Positions 50,962 through 60,473 of a stretch of DNA of 64,000 nucleotides are shown piece after piece. The position numbers were made by a program, and so were the translations under genes. This DNA is from Arthrobacter sp. OVS8 (lineage in GTDB: Bacteria; Actinomycetota; Actinomycetes; Actinomycetales; Micrococcaceae), in NCBI GenBank assembly GCA_028370155.1, contig CP116670.1, positions 3,906,001 through 3,970,000 of the forward strand, in the 5' to 3' direction. Numbering within the stretch: position 1 is the stretch's first letter; each line of letters starts with the position of its first letter. A model generated the notes under the pieces. That model worked only from the letters and a program-made list of their open reading frames with translations, had not been told where the DNA came from and did not search any database.

Positions 50962-50967
50962 TAGGCT
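50962..50967 (+). promoter_or_regulatory. -10 box of the second peptide transporter
   Basis: TAGGCT with a plausible -35 (TTCCAA at 50,937-50,942) about 19 bases upstream. The 252-base gap before the second binding protein otherwise shows a poly-T stretch near 51,031 and an AGGAGG ribosome-binding site. Confidence 0.45.
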
Positions 50968-51069
50968 ACTCGTATATGTAGGCCACGTCACAGGGGATAC
51001 CCCTGTGCCTGCCTGCGGGAAAACATAAGTTTTTCCCTCACGAACTCCCCAAAACTCATAGGAGGCGGA

Positions 51070-52755
51070 ATGCGTTTTTCGCGCACTTCCAAAGCACTGG
51101 GCATGGTGGCCATCGCCGCTCTCGCCCTGACCGGATGCGGCGCCGGAGGCGGCACCTCAAACGGTGCTGACCAGGCTGCCGGCGACCCCAACAAGGTCAT
51201 CACCGCTTACAGCAACGAACCGCAGAACCCCCTGATGCCCGCCAACACCGGCGAAGTCTACGGCGGCCGCGTCGTTGAGCTCCTCTTCGAGGGCCTCACC
51301 AGCTACGACCCCAGCGGCAAGTCGGTAAACGCCCTGGCCGAGTCCATCGAATCCCCGGACGGCCAGAACTACACCATCAAGGTCAAGACGGGCACCAAGT
51401 TCACCAACGGCGAGGAAGTCACCGCCAAGAGCTTCGTCGACGCCTGGAACTTTGCCGCGCTGAGCACCAACGCGCAGGGCAACAGCAGCTTCTTCGAGTC
51501 CATCGAGGGCTACGACGCCGTCAGCGCCACCAAGACGCAGAAGGGAGCGGACGGCAAGGAGACCGACGTCCCCGCCCCCACCGCGCAGACCCTCTCCGGC
51601 CTGGTCCTGAAGGACGACACCACCATTGAGGTCAAGCTGGCCCAGCCGGAAGCCGACTGGCCGCTGCGCCTGGGCTACTCGGCATTCATGCCGCTACCCG
51701 CCGACGCCATCAAGGATCCGAAGAAGTACGGCGAGAACCCGGTCGGCAACGGCCCGTACAAGATGGAAAAGGAAGGCGCCTGGCAGCACGACAGCCAGAT
51801 CGCCCTCGTCAAGAACCCGGACTACAAGGGTGCCCGCGAAGCCAAGAACGGCGGCGTGACCTTCAAGTTCTACACTGATCCGGCCCCGGCCTACACGGAC
51901 ATCCAGGCCAACAACCTGGACGTCACGGACGTACTGCCCACGAACGCCCTGAAGACCTACACCATGGACTTCCCGGAGAACAACCTGAACAAGCCGTACG
52001 CCGGCAACGCCACCCTGAACATCCCGGGCTACCTGCCCGAGTTCACGGGCGAGGCAGGCCAGCTGCGCCGCCAGGCACTCTCCATGGCGATCAACCGCGA
52101 CGAGATCACCAAGGTCATCTTCTCCGGCACCCGCATCCCGGCCAAGGACTTCACCTCCCCGGCCATTGACGGCTACAACGAAAACGTTGCAGGTTCCGAG
52201 GTCCTGAAGTTCGATGCCGCCAAGGCGAAAGAACTCTGGACCAAGGCTGACGCCATCACCCCGTGGCCCGCAGACAAGACCCTGCAGCTCGCGTACAACA
52301 CTGACGGCGGCAACAAGGAATGGATCGACGCCGTTGCCAACAACTTCAAGAACAACCTGGGAATCAAGGCCGAAGGCCAGCCGTTCGCCAAGTTTGCTGA
52401 AATCCTGGAGCTGCGCAGCGCGAAGGAACTGCCGGGTCTGACCCGCGCCGGCTGGCAGGCCGACTACCCGTCGCTGTACAACTTCCTGGGCCCGCTCCTG
52501 AAGACCGGTGCCAGCGCCAACTACGAGGGCTACTCGAACCCCGAGTTCGACAAGCTCCTCAACGAAGGCCTGGGCGCCAAGTCCACGGAGGACGCCAACA
52601 AGAAGTTCACCCAGGCACAGGAGATCCTGTTCAAGGACCTCCCCAACCTGCCGCTGTGGTACAACGCACGCCAGGCCGTCTGGAGCCAGAATGTCACGAA
52701 CGTTGACTCCGGCTGGAACGGCGTTCTGCAGTACTGGGCCATCACGGCCAAGTAA
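51070..52755 (+). CDS. Peptide/oligopeptide ABC transporter substrate-binding lipoprotein
   Basis: A second family 5 binding protein, 561 residues, intact. Lipobox LTGC after ALGMVAIAALALTGC; then VITAYSNEPQNPLMPANTGE, VVELLFEGLTSYDPSGKSVN and the conserved GNGPYKMEKEGAW. The first 20 bases around its start (AGGAGGCGGAATGCG) match those of the first binding protein, so the two loci probably arose by duplication. A hairpin follows. The presence of two loci suggests different peptide ranges. Confidence 0.94.
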   Translation: MRFSRTSKALGMVAIAALALTGCGAGGGTSNGADQAAGDPNKVITAYSNEPQNPLMPANTGEVYGGRVVELLFEGLTSYDPSGKSVNALAESIESPDGQNYTIKVKTGTKFTNGEEVTAKSFVDAWNFAALSTNAQGNSSFFESIEGYDAVSATKTQKGADGKETDVPAPTAQTLSGLVLKDDTTIEVKLAQPEADWPLRLGYSAFMPLPADAIKDPKKYGENPVGNGPYKMEKEGAWQHDSQIALVKNPDYKGAREAKNGGVTFKFYTDPAPAYTDIQANNLDVTDVLPTNALKTYTMDFPENNLNKPYAGNATLNIPGYLPEFTGEAGQLRRQALSMAINRDEITKVIFSGTRIPAKDFTSPAIDGYNENVAGSEVLKFDAAKAKELWTKADAITPWPADKTLQLAYNTDGGNKEWIDAVANNFKNNLGIKAEGQPFAKFAEILELRSAKELPGLTRAGWQADYPSLYNFLGPLLKTGASANYEGYSNPEFDKLLNEGLGAKSTEDANKKFTQAQEILFKDLPNLPLWYNARQAVWSQNVTNVDSGWNGVLQYWAITAK

Positions 52756-52797
52756 TTTCCTGGGTTCCTGGAACTCATTCACACATCACTAAAGCTT

Positions 52798-52820
52798 GGG
52801 GTCCGGCCTTGCCGGACCCC
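52798..52820 (+). terminator. Terminator after the second binding protein
   Basis: GGGGTCCGGC (52,798-52,807) pairs with GCCGGACCCC (52,811-52,820), a 10-bp stem with a three-base CTT loop. As in the first locus it separates binding protein from permeases. Confidence 0.85.
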
Positions 52821-52894
52821 CATATGCTTGAAACCGGCAGGAAGCTGTCCCCCATGATTCCCCTTCGTTCCACCAATTCACCGGAGGAGCTGCT

Positions 52895-53824
52895 GTGATC
52901 CAGTTCATCCTCCGGCGCCTGCTGCAGGTCATTCCGGTATTCCTCGGAACCACCCTGCTCGTCTACTTCATGGTCTTCGCCCTTCCGGGCGACCCCATCC
53001 GCGCGCTCTTCGGGGACCGCCCGCCGAGCGAGGCCGTCATCGCGCAGCTGCGCCAGCAGTACAACCTGGACGAGCCGTTCTGGGTCCAGTACGGGCTGTT
53101 CCTGAAGAACCTCTTCACCTTCAACCTCGGCGTCGACTTCACCGGCCAGCCGATTGCCGACACCCTGGCCCGCGTCTTCCCGGTCACGGCGATGCTCGCC
53201 ATCGAAGCCCTCGTCATCCAGGGCGTGTTCGGCATCGCCTTCGGCCTGGTCGCCGGCCTGCGCAAGGGCGGCATCTTCGACAGCTCGGTCCTCGTGCTGT
53301 CGCTCGTCGTGATCGCCGTCCCCACCTTCGTGCTCGGCTTCGCGCTGCAGCTCCTGGTCGGTGTGCAACTGGGATGGGCCAAACCCACGGTCGGCTCGAA
53401 CGTCACGTGGGGAAGCCTGATCCTTCCCGCGGTGGTCCTCGGCATGGTGTCCTTCGCCTATGTGCTGCGCCTGACGCGTGCCTCCGTCATTGAGAACATG
53501 AACGCCGACTACGTCCGCACCGCCACCGCCAAGGGCCTGGCTCGCCGCCAGGTGGTGACCACCCACGTCCTGCGCAACTCGCTGATCCCCGTGATCACGT
53601 ACCTCGGCGCCAGCCTGGGTGCACTGATGGGCGGCGCGATCGTGACCGAAGCCATCTTCAACGTCCCCGGCGTTGGCCAGAAGCTCTACCAGGCCATTCT
53701 CCGAAGTGAAGGCCCCACCGTGGTCGCCATCGTGAGCGTCCTGGTACTGGTCTTCGTGCTCGCCAACCTGTTGGTCGACCTGCTGTACGCCTGGCTTGAC
53801 CCGAGGATCCGCTATGAAAACTAA
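52895..53824 (+). CDS. Peptide ABC transporter permease, DppB-like
   Basis: A 309-residue standard-sized DppB with six helices, LPGDPIRALFGDRPPSEAV early on and the EAA loop NADYVRTATAKGLARRQVVT. GTG start with GGAGG upstream. Intact frame. Its length contrasts with the enlarged DppB of the first locus. Its end overlaps the next gene by 11 bases. Confidence 0.95.
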   Translation: MIQFILRRLLQVIPVFLGTTLLVYFMVFALPGDPIRALFGDRPPSEAVIAQLRQQYNLDEPFWVQYGLFLKNLFTFNLGVDFTGQPIADTLARVFPVTAMLAIEALVIQGVFGIAFGLVAGLRKGGIFDSSVLVLSLVVIAVPTFVLGFALQLLVGVQLGWAKPTVGSNVTWGSLILPAVVLGMVSFAYVLRLTRASVIENMNADYVRTATAKGLARRQVVTTHVLRNSLIPVITYLGASLGALMGGAIVTEAIFNVPGVGQKLYQAILRSEGPTVVAIVSVLVLVFVLANLLVDLLYAWLDPRIRYEN

Positions 53825-54763
53825 CCGCAAAGCCGAACACTTCGTTGCCCCGGTCGAGGAGACCCCGCTGCTGGCAACGGACGCAGTCAAAAACGACGAC
53901 GCCCCGCTGAGCCTCTGGGCAGACGCCTGGCGCAAGCTCCGCCGTCGTCCGCTCTTTATCATCTCCGCGGTCATGATCGCGCTGATTGTCATCGTTGCAG
54001 TCTTCCCGGGCCTCTTCACCCAGGTTGATCCGGACAACGGCTGTGTACTGGCGAACTCCAACGGCGCCCCCACCGAAGGGCATCCCTCGGGTTCACCTTC
54101 CAGGGCTGCGACATCTACTCGCGCATCATCCACGGCACCCAGGCCTCGCTGATGGTCGGCGTGTTCTCCGTGATCTCCGTGCTGATCATCGGCGTCACCC
54201 TCGGCGCCCTGGCCGGTTTCTTTGGCGGCTGGGTGGATACTGTCATCGCCCGTCTCGGCGACATCTTCTTCGCCCTGCCGATCGTCCTCGGTGCACTGGT
54301 CCTTACCCAGCTTCCGCTCCTGCGTGAAAACCGCGGAGTCGGGACAGTGGTCCTGGTCCTGGTGGTGCTCGGCTGGCCGCAAATGGCCCGCATCACCCGC
54401 GGCGCCGTCATCGAGGTGCGCAACGCCGACTTCGTCACGGCCGCCCGATCGCTGGGTGTCTCCCGGGTGGGATCCCTGGTCAGCCATGTGCTCCCCAATG
54501 CGCTGGCACCGATCATTGTGCTCGCCACCATGGAACTGGGCGTCTTCATCGTCGCCGAGGCCACGCTTTCGTTCCTCGGCATCGGCATGCCCGGTTCCGT
54601 GATGTCCTGGGGCAATGACATTTCCGCCGCGCAGGCATCCATCCGCACCAACCCGGCTGTTCTGCTCTACCCGGCAGCAGCCCTGTCCATCACCGTGTTG
54701 AGCTTCATCATGCTGGGCGATGCCCTCCGTGATGCCCTCGACCCGAAGAGCCGTCAGCGATGA
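53814..54763 (+). CDS. Peptide ABC transporter permease, DppC-like (one frame break)
   Basis: About 316 residues. The N-terminal cytoplasmic arm (LWADAWRKLRRRPLFIISAV) leads into helices, with the EAA loop VRNADFVTAARSLGVSRVGS and the end LGDALRDALDPKSRQR. One C is missing near 54,088 (GHPLGFTFQGCDIYSRI after repair). Starts inside the end of the DppB gene and ends over the start region of the ATPase gene, so the operon is tightly packed. Confidence 0.9.
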
Positions 54764-54774
54764 AGGAGGCAATC

Positions 54775-56493
54775 ATGACAACTTCCGACGTCACGATCCA
54801 CGAGGCCGCAACCCTGGCCGACCGGCCCCTGTTGGAAATCCGCGATCTCGCGATCTCCTTCACGACCGGCAGCGGCGAGGTCCAGGCTGTGCGCAACGCG
54901 CACCTGACCATCATGCCGGGCGAGACGGTCGCCATTGTGGGCGAGTCCGGTTCCGGAAAGTCCACGACGGCGCTGGCCGCAATCGGCCTGTTGCCCGGCA
55001 ACGGCCGGGTCGCCGGCGGGCAGATCCTGCTCGACGGTGAAGACATCGCGCACGCTTCCGAGAAGCGCATGATCGAACTGCGCGGCAACATCATCGGCAT
55101 GGTCCCGCAGGACCCGATGTCCAACCTGAACCCGGTCTGGAAGATCGGCGATCAGGTCAAGGAGACGCTCAAGGCCAACGGCCGCCCCAGCGGCCCGGAC
55201 GACGTCGCCAAGGTCCTGGCGCAGGCCGGCCTGCCGGACGCCGCCCGGCGGGCGAAGCAGTACCCGCACGAGTTCTCCGGCGGCATGCGCCAGCGCGCGC
55301 TGATCGCCATCGGCCTGTCCTGCCAGCCGCGCCTGCTCATCGCCGATGAGCCGACGTCGGCCCTGGACGTGACCGTGCAGCGCCAGATCCTGGACCACCT
55401 CGAAAAGATGACCTCGGAACTGGGCACCTCCGTTCTGCTCATCACCCACGACCTCGGCCTGGCCGCCGAGCGTGCCGACAAGGTTGTGGTCATGTACCGC
55501 GGCAACGTCGTCGAGGCCGGTCCGTCCTTGGAACTGCTGCAGAACCCGCAGCACCCCTACACCCAGCGGCTGGTGGCTTCGGCGCCGTCGCTGGCGTCAC
55601 GGCGGATCCAGGTGGCCAAGGAACTCGGCGTCACGTCCAACGAACTGCTGGTCCCCGGCGAGGGCGGTGCGGTCAAACCGGCCATGACCGAGGACGTGCT
55701 GCAGATCCAGAACCTGAGCAAGGTCTTCAAACTGCGCGCGGGATTCGGCAAGTCGACCGACTTCACCGCCGTCGACGACGTTTCCTTCAACGTCAAGCGC
55801 GGAACGACGACGGCGATCGTGGGCGAGTCGGGTTCCGGCAAGTCCACCGTGGCGCAGATGGTCCTGAACCTGCTGGAGCCGACCTCCGGCAAGATCATCT
55901 TCGACGGCGTCGACACCTCCGCGCTGAAGCCGAAGGAGATCTTTGCTTTCCGCCGGCGGGTGCAACCGATCTTCCAGGACCCCTACGGTTCCCTCGACCC
56001 GATGTACAACATCTACCGGACCATCGAGGAACCGCTCCGGGTCCACAAGATCGGGGACAAGGTCAGCCGGGAGAAGAAGGTCCGCGAACTGCTGGACCAG
56101 GTGTCGCTGCCGCAGTCCACCATGCAGCGGTACCCGAACGAGCTCTCGGGCGGACAGCGCCAGCGCGTCGCGATCGCCCGTGCCCTGGCACTGGATCCCG
56201 AGGTGATCATCTGTGACGAGGCTGTCTCCGCCCTGGACGTCCTGGTGCAGGCGCAGGTGCTGAACCTGCTCGCCGAACTGCAGTCCAGGCTTGGCCTGAC
56301 CTACCTGTTCATCACCCACGACCTCGCGGTGGTGCGGCAGATCGCCGACCACGTGTGTGTCATGGAAAAGGGCAAGCTGGTGGAAACCGGTTCCACGGAT
56401 GAGGTCTTCGAAGCTCCGCAGCGGGACTACACCAAGGCGCTGCTCAACGCGATCCCGGGTGCACGACTGATGCTGCCGCCGGAAGTTGCCTGA
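54775..56493 (+). CDS. Peptide ABC transporter fused double ATPase, DppD-DppF
   Basis: A 572-residue intact fusion of two ATPase domains. Domain 1: IVGESGSGKSTTALAAIGLL, EFSGGMRQRALIAIGL, LLIADEPTSALDVT; domain 2: IVGESGSGKSTVAQMVLNLL, ELSGGQRQRVAIARALALDP, IICDEAVSALDVLVQAQVLN. In domain 2 the Walker B reads CDEAVS, a known variant. The ATG at 54,775 is preceded at five bases by AAGGAGG; an upstream ATG at 54,760 overlaps the previous stop but has no ribosome-binding site. Confidence 0.95.
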   Translation: MTTSDVTIHEAATLADRPLLEIRDLAISFTTGSGEVQAVRNAHLTIMPGETVAIVGESGSGKSTTALAAIGLLPGNGRVAGGQILLDGEDIAHASEKRMIELRGNIIGMVPQDPMSNLNPVWKIGDQVKETLKANGRPSGPDDVAKVLAQAGLPDAARRAKQYPHEFSGGMRQRALIAIGLSCQPRLLIADEPTSALDVTVQRQILDHLEKMTSELGTSVLLITHDLGLAAERADKVVVMYRGNVVEAGPSLELLQNPQHPYTQRLVASAPSLASRRIQVAKELGVTSNELLVPGEGGAVKPAMTEDVLQIQNLSKVFKLRAGFGKSTDFTAVDDVSFNVKRGTTTAIVGESGSGKSTVAQMVLNLLEPTSGKIIFDGVDTSALKPKEIFAFRRRVQPIFQDPYGSLDPMYNIYRTIEEPLRVHKIGDKVSREKKVRELLDQVSLPQSTMQRYPNELSGGQRQRVAIARALALDPEVIICDEAVSALDVLVQAQVLNLLAELQSRLGLTYLFITHDLAVVRQIADHVCVMEKGKLVETGSTDEVFEAPQRDYTKALLNAIPGARLMLPPEVA

Positions 56494-56498
56494 GCCTT

Positions 56499-56540
56499 TG
56501 AACGGCATTGCCTGAACGGCGCTGCCTGAACGGCGCTGTC
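56499..56540. repeat. Three tandem 14-bp units after the ATPase gene
   Basis: Units TGAACGGCATTGCC, TGAACGGCGCTGCC and TGAACGGCGCTGTC start at 56,499, 56,513 and 56,527. They lie between the stop codon and the terminator hairpin. Each unit begins with TGA, so they carry repeated stops in one frame. Confidence 0.8.
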
Positions 56541-56542
56541 TA

Positions 56543-56588
56543 GACAGGAGCCGGTGTCTGCCCCCAGGGGTGGACACCGGCTCCTGTC
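56543..56588 (+). terminator. Terminator of the second peptide transporter operon
   Basis: Perfect 16-bp stem, GACAGGAGCCGGTGTC (56,543-56,558) with GACACCGGCTCCTGTC (56,573-56,588), with a 14-base loop. It may serve the converging SGNH gene too. Confidence 0.9.
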
Positions 56589-56638
56589 AGTTAAAAATCC
56601 GGACCGCCTATCACCGGCCGCTCAACATCCTGAATGCA

Positions 56639-57531
56639 TCAGCGGATTGCCGCGGACTCCGCCAGCTCCGAGCCCGGGGACCGGAAACCGAGATCGTCCA
56701 GCCGGCTGGCCAGCAGCATGCCCAGTGCCGCATGTCCGTCAGGGTTCATGTGGACCACGTCGGCCATCGAACCGGTGAGGTCATGACGGGTCAGCCAGTC
56801 CCCAACGCCCACAAAGGGAATGGAATGGGCGGCCGCCACAGTGCCCAGCAGGGCGTCGACCTCCGTGCGGCGACCCCCGCCGTCGGCGGCGCCGCGGGCG
56901 AGGGTCCCGACCATGGCCAGCCGCGCCTCGGGGTAGCGCTCCCGGACGCTGGCGATCAGCCGCTCGGCGTTTGTTGAGATCTGCTCGTCGGTTGCGCCGC
57001 GGGAAGCGTCGTTGCCGCCGCCCTCGATGACGACGAGCGGCGGCGAGCCGTAGGGGAGCAACCAGTCGCCGCGCTGCAGGGCGTCGATGTAGTTGCCGGT
57101 CCTGCCGTTGGATGCAACAAAGCCGGTACCGCCCCGGCCGCAGAAGTAGACGGAGTAGCCCAGGCTGGCCAGTGCTCTCCGGGGCCAGGAGAACACTGGT
57201 TCGGACTGCGAGTCGCCGATCAGCACGGCTGTGGTGGTGATGTCCTCCACCACCACTTCATCGCGGTCATTGGCAGGATTCCGGTAAATAGTGCCCGCCG
57301 GCAGGTTTCCGGGCACGGCCGACTGGTCAAGCTTGCCGCGGCCGCTGGTCCCTGCCGCCATCGGTTCACCGGGATCCCCGGCGGGCACGGGAGCGCTCTG
57401 GCCGTAATGGCTACTAACAGGGTCCGCGCCGGTGTCGGCGGTGCGGGGAGGGTCTGTCCGCAGCCGCCAACAAGAATGCCAACGGCAATCAATGGTGCGA
57501 CCAAGCGGGACAGGGCCGAGGCGTTGCGCAT
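56639..57531 (-). CDS. SGNH/GDSL hydrolase lipoprotein (one frame break)
   Basis: About 297 residues. The signal peptide ends in VGGC, a lipobox; the mature part has block I VLIGDSQSEP (catalytic Ser), block III EGGGNDAS (catalytic Asn) and block V VVHMNPDGHAAL (catalytic Asp/His). It is an exported esterase or acetylhydrolase-like enzyme of unknown substrate. One C is lost near 57,447, between the lipobox and the enzyme domain. ATG at 57,531 is the only start giving a signal peptide. Confidence 0.85.
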
Positions 57532-57692
57532 TGATATCTCCGGGCTGGCTGCTGCTGTCCAAGCAATGATGGGGCATAAGGATATGAAAATCCAGTGACT
57601 TTACTCACACGTTATGCGCCGATCTGCCGCGCTTGCCGCCCCGGCGCTCTGCCGGGCGTGACGGATTTTAGGCCAACAAATGCCCTAGCGTT

Positions 57693-57698
57693 TAGAAT
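57693..57698 (+). promoter_or_regulatory. -10 box of typA
   Basis: TAGAAT about 100 bases before the typA start, giving a leader of roughly 95 bases. No clear -35 or riboswitch fold was recognised in the 57,532-57,800 gap. Confidence 0.4.
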
Positions 57699-57800
57699 GG
57701 ATGAAGGTGCCCTGTGCCAAAGGGGCGTATCCGTCGTGCGTTCCGGTTGGAAATGTCGCGATACCACAGCTGACTTCACCACTGAATCGAGCAATAACGC

Positions 57801-59728
57801 ATGTCTGAAACCACCACCAACACTGCGGTAGCCACTGCATCGCGCAGTGACCTGCGCAACGTCGCGATCGTGGCCCACGTTGACCACGGCAAGACCACTC
57901 TGGTCGACGCCATGCTCAAGCAGACCAATTCCTTTGCCGAGCACAACCACCTCGAAGACCGGGTCATGGACTCGGGCGACCTCGAGCGTGAAAAGGGCAT
58001 TACCATTCTGGCCAAGAACACCACCGTGGCCTACAACGGACCGTCCTCCAAGGGCGAGACCATCACCATTAACGTCATCGACACCCCCGGCCACGCCGAC
58101 TTCGGTGGCGAGGTGGAGCGCGGCCTGTCCATGGTCGACGGCGTTGTCCTGCTCGTTGACGCCTCTGAGGGCCCGCTGCCCCAGACCCGCTTCGTCCTCC
58201 GCAAGGCCCTCGCCGCCCACCTGCCGGTGATCCTCCTGGTCAACAAGACCGACCGCCCCGATGCGCGCATCGAAGAGGTTGTCCACGAGTCCATGGACCT
58301 GCTCCTGGGCCTGGCCTCCGACCTCGCCGACGAAGTTCCGGACCTCGACCTGGACAAGATCCTCAACGTCCCCGTCGTCTACGCCGCAGCCAAGGTTGGC
58401 CGCGCGTCCCTCGAGCAGCCTGCAGACGGCACCGCCCCGGAGAACGAGGACCTGGAACCGCTCTTCCAGGCCATCATCGAGCACATCCCGGCCCCGACCT
58501 ACAACCCGAACGGTGTCCTCCAGGCGCACGTCACCAACCTGGACGCCTCCCCGTTCCTCGGCCGCCTGGCACTGCTGCGTATCTACAACGGCACCCTCCG
58601 CAAGGGCCAGACCGTTGCGTGGGCCCGCGCCAACGGTGAACTGAAGAACGTCAAGATCACCGAACTGCTGGCCACCAAGGCGCTGGACCGTGTCCCGGCC
58701 GAATCCGCCGGCCCCGGCGAGATTGTCGCCGTCGCCGGTATCGAGGAAATCACCATTGGTGAGACGCTGACCGACGCCGAAAACCCGCAGCCGCTGCCGC
58801 TGATCACCGTTGACGATCCCGCCATCTCCATGACCATCGGCATCAACACCTCGCCGCTGGCCGGCAAGGTCAAGGGCGCCAAGGTCACGGCCCGCCAGGT
58901 CAAGGACCGCCTCGACAAGGAACTGATCGGTAACGTCTCCATCAAGGTGCTCCCCACCGAGCGCCCCGACGCCTGGGAAGTCCAGGGCCGTGGCGAGCTC
59001 GCCCTGGCCATCCTGGTCGAGCAGATGCGGCGCGAAGGCTTCGAGCTGACCGTCGGCAAGCCGCAGGTTGTCACCCGGACCGTTGACGGCAAGATCCACG
59101 AGCCGATGGAACACATGACCATCGACGTGCCGGAAGAGTACCTCGGCGCCGTCACGCAGCTCATGGCCGCCCGCAAGGGCCGCATGACCAACATGGCCAA
59201 CCACGGCACCGGCTGGTGCCGCATGGAGTTCATCGTTCCGGCCCGTGGCCTGATCGGTTTCCGCACCAAGTTCCTCACGGACACCCGTGGCGCCGGCATC
59301 GCGGCGTCGATCTCCGAGGGCTACGAGCCGTGGGCGGCCCGATCGAATACCGCACCAACGGTTCGATGATCGCCGACCGCGCCGGTGTTGTGACGCCGTT
59401 CGCCATGATCAACCTGCAGGAACGCGGCTCCTTCTTCGTGAAGCCGACCTCCGAGGTGTACGAGGGCATGATCGTCGGCGAGAACTCCCGCGCCGACGAC
59501 ATGGACGTCAACATCACCAAGGAAAAGAAGCTCACCAACATGCGTGCCGCTTCCTCCGACACCTTCGAGAACCTGACGCCCCCGCGCGACCTGACCCTCG
59601 AAGAGTCGCTCGAGTTCGCCCGCGAGGACGAGTGCGTCGAGGTCACGCCGGACTCCATCCGTATCCGCAAGGTCATCCTCGACACGAATGAGCGCGCCAA
59701 GGCCAACCGCGCCCGCGCGAAGGTCTAG
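57801..59728 (+). CDS. typA: Translational GTPase TypA/BipA (one frame break)
   Basis: A 642-residue ribosome-associated GTPase. G1 is AHVDHGKTT (residues 25-33), DTPGHADFGGEVERGLSMVD contains G3, NKTDRPDARIEEV G4, then domain II and the BipA-specific C-terminal region ending TNERAKANRARAKV. One G is lost at about 59,337 (EPWAGPIEYRTNGS after repair). It acts in stress and cold adaptation of ribosome assembly. Confidence 0.95.
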
Positions 59729-59762
59729 TTTCCGCGTTCCGCGCTGAATCAACGGATCCTTT

Positions 59763-60137
59763 GTGAATAGAAGAGCTGCCGGTACGGCAGGCGGTATTGC
59801 CGCCGCCGTGCCGGCAGCTCTTGCTGCCCTGGCAGGCACCATGCTGCACGGGCAGGACATCTCGGTTGCCGGCGTCGAGGTGCCATGGGGCGCCGTCGCT
59901 GCGTTGGTGCTCCTGGGCGCCGTCGAGCTGTGGCTCGGTACCGCGTTCCGTTCCGTGCTCCCGACGGCGGCCTGCGGGGTCCTCTGCTACGCACTGGCGG
60001 GCTGGTGGTCCACCCTCGGGGAGGGCAAGCGCCTGATCATCGGCGACCTGGCCGGAAACCTCTGGATCTACGGCATCGCGGTGGTCACGCTGGTGATGCT
60101 GGCCTGGTGCCGGCGCTACCGCCCGGCCCGCACCTAG
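59763..60137 (+). CDS. Hypothetical membrane protein
   Basis: A 124-residue intact membrane protein with about four helices (GGIAAAVPAALAALAGTMLH, GAVAALVLLGAVELWLGTAF, IYGIAVVTLVMLAWC). GTG start 34 bases after typA on the same strand, so it may be co-transcribed. Homologues sit beside typA in related genomes, from memory; function unknown. Confidence 0.75.
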   Translation: MNRRAAGTAGGIAAAVPAALAALAGTMLHGQDISVAGVEVPWGAVAALVLLGAVELWLGTAFRSVLPTAACGVLCYALAGWWSTLGEGKRLIIGDLAGNLWIYGIAVVTLVMLAWCRRYRPART

Positions 60138-60164
60138 CCGCACGGACCTCACCCTCCGCCCGCG

Positions 60165-60412
60165 GGACATGCCCATTCTTCGCCCCCGCCCTGCGGGACA
60201 TGCCCAGTTCTTGAGGCCACGGACGGACATATCGGCACTTTGTCCGTTCGTTGCGCCCGCCGCCGGACATGCCCAGTCTTCCCTCGGTCGCCGCCGCGGG
60301 ACATGCGCAGTTTTCGCAGCCCGCCCGGGGACATGCCCATTGCCGGGCCCGTACCGGCGCCGCCGGGAGCGCGGAACATGTCCGACGGCGGCAGTGCACG
60401 CCGGGCATGCGC
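60165..60412. repeat. Left array of GGACATGYCC palindromic units (8 copies)
   Basis: Cores at 60,166, 60,197, 60,226, 60,265, 60,299, 60,329, 60,374 and 60,403. Most read GGACATGCCC and are followed by AGTCTT or ATTCTT; one is GGACATATCG, one GAACATGTCC. Unit spacing is 29-45 bases, so units would face one side of the helix about every three turns. The intervening sequences differ, so this is not a simple tandem duplication. It fills most of the 336-base gap upstream of the AbiEi/DUF559 gene. Confidence 0.88.
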
Positions 60413-60473
60413 TTATGCACATAGCGCGGCCCGGCCCTGTTCCGATGGCCGGCCGCGGCGTCACGATGTCCGC

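Noticed and set aside
52775..54772. 665-residue minus-strand reading frame across the permease genes
   Set aside because: Its composition (His, Gln, Glu-rich, no domains) is typical of the strand opposite to membrane-protein genes in GC-rich DNA.
57612..59204. 530-residue minus-strand frame opposite typA
   Set aside because: Antisense shadow of a conserved translation factor; no start signal or domain.
60165..60412. CRISPR array
   Set aside because: Units are only 10-17 bases, vary between copies, are palindromic and are separated by irregular gaps; there are no cas genes and no leader.
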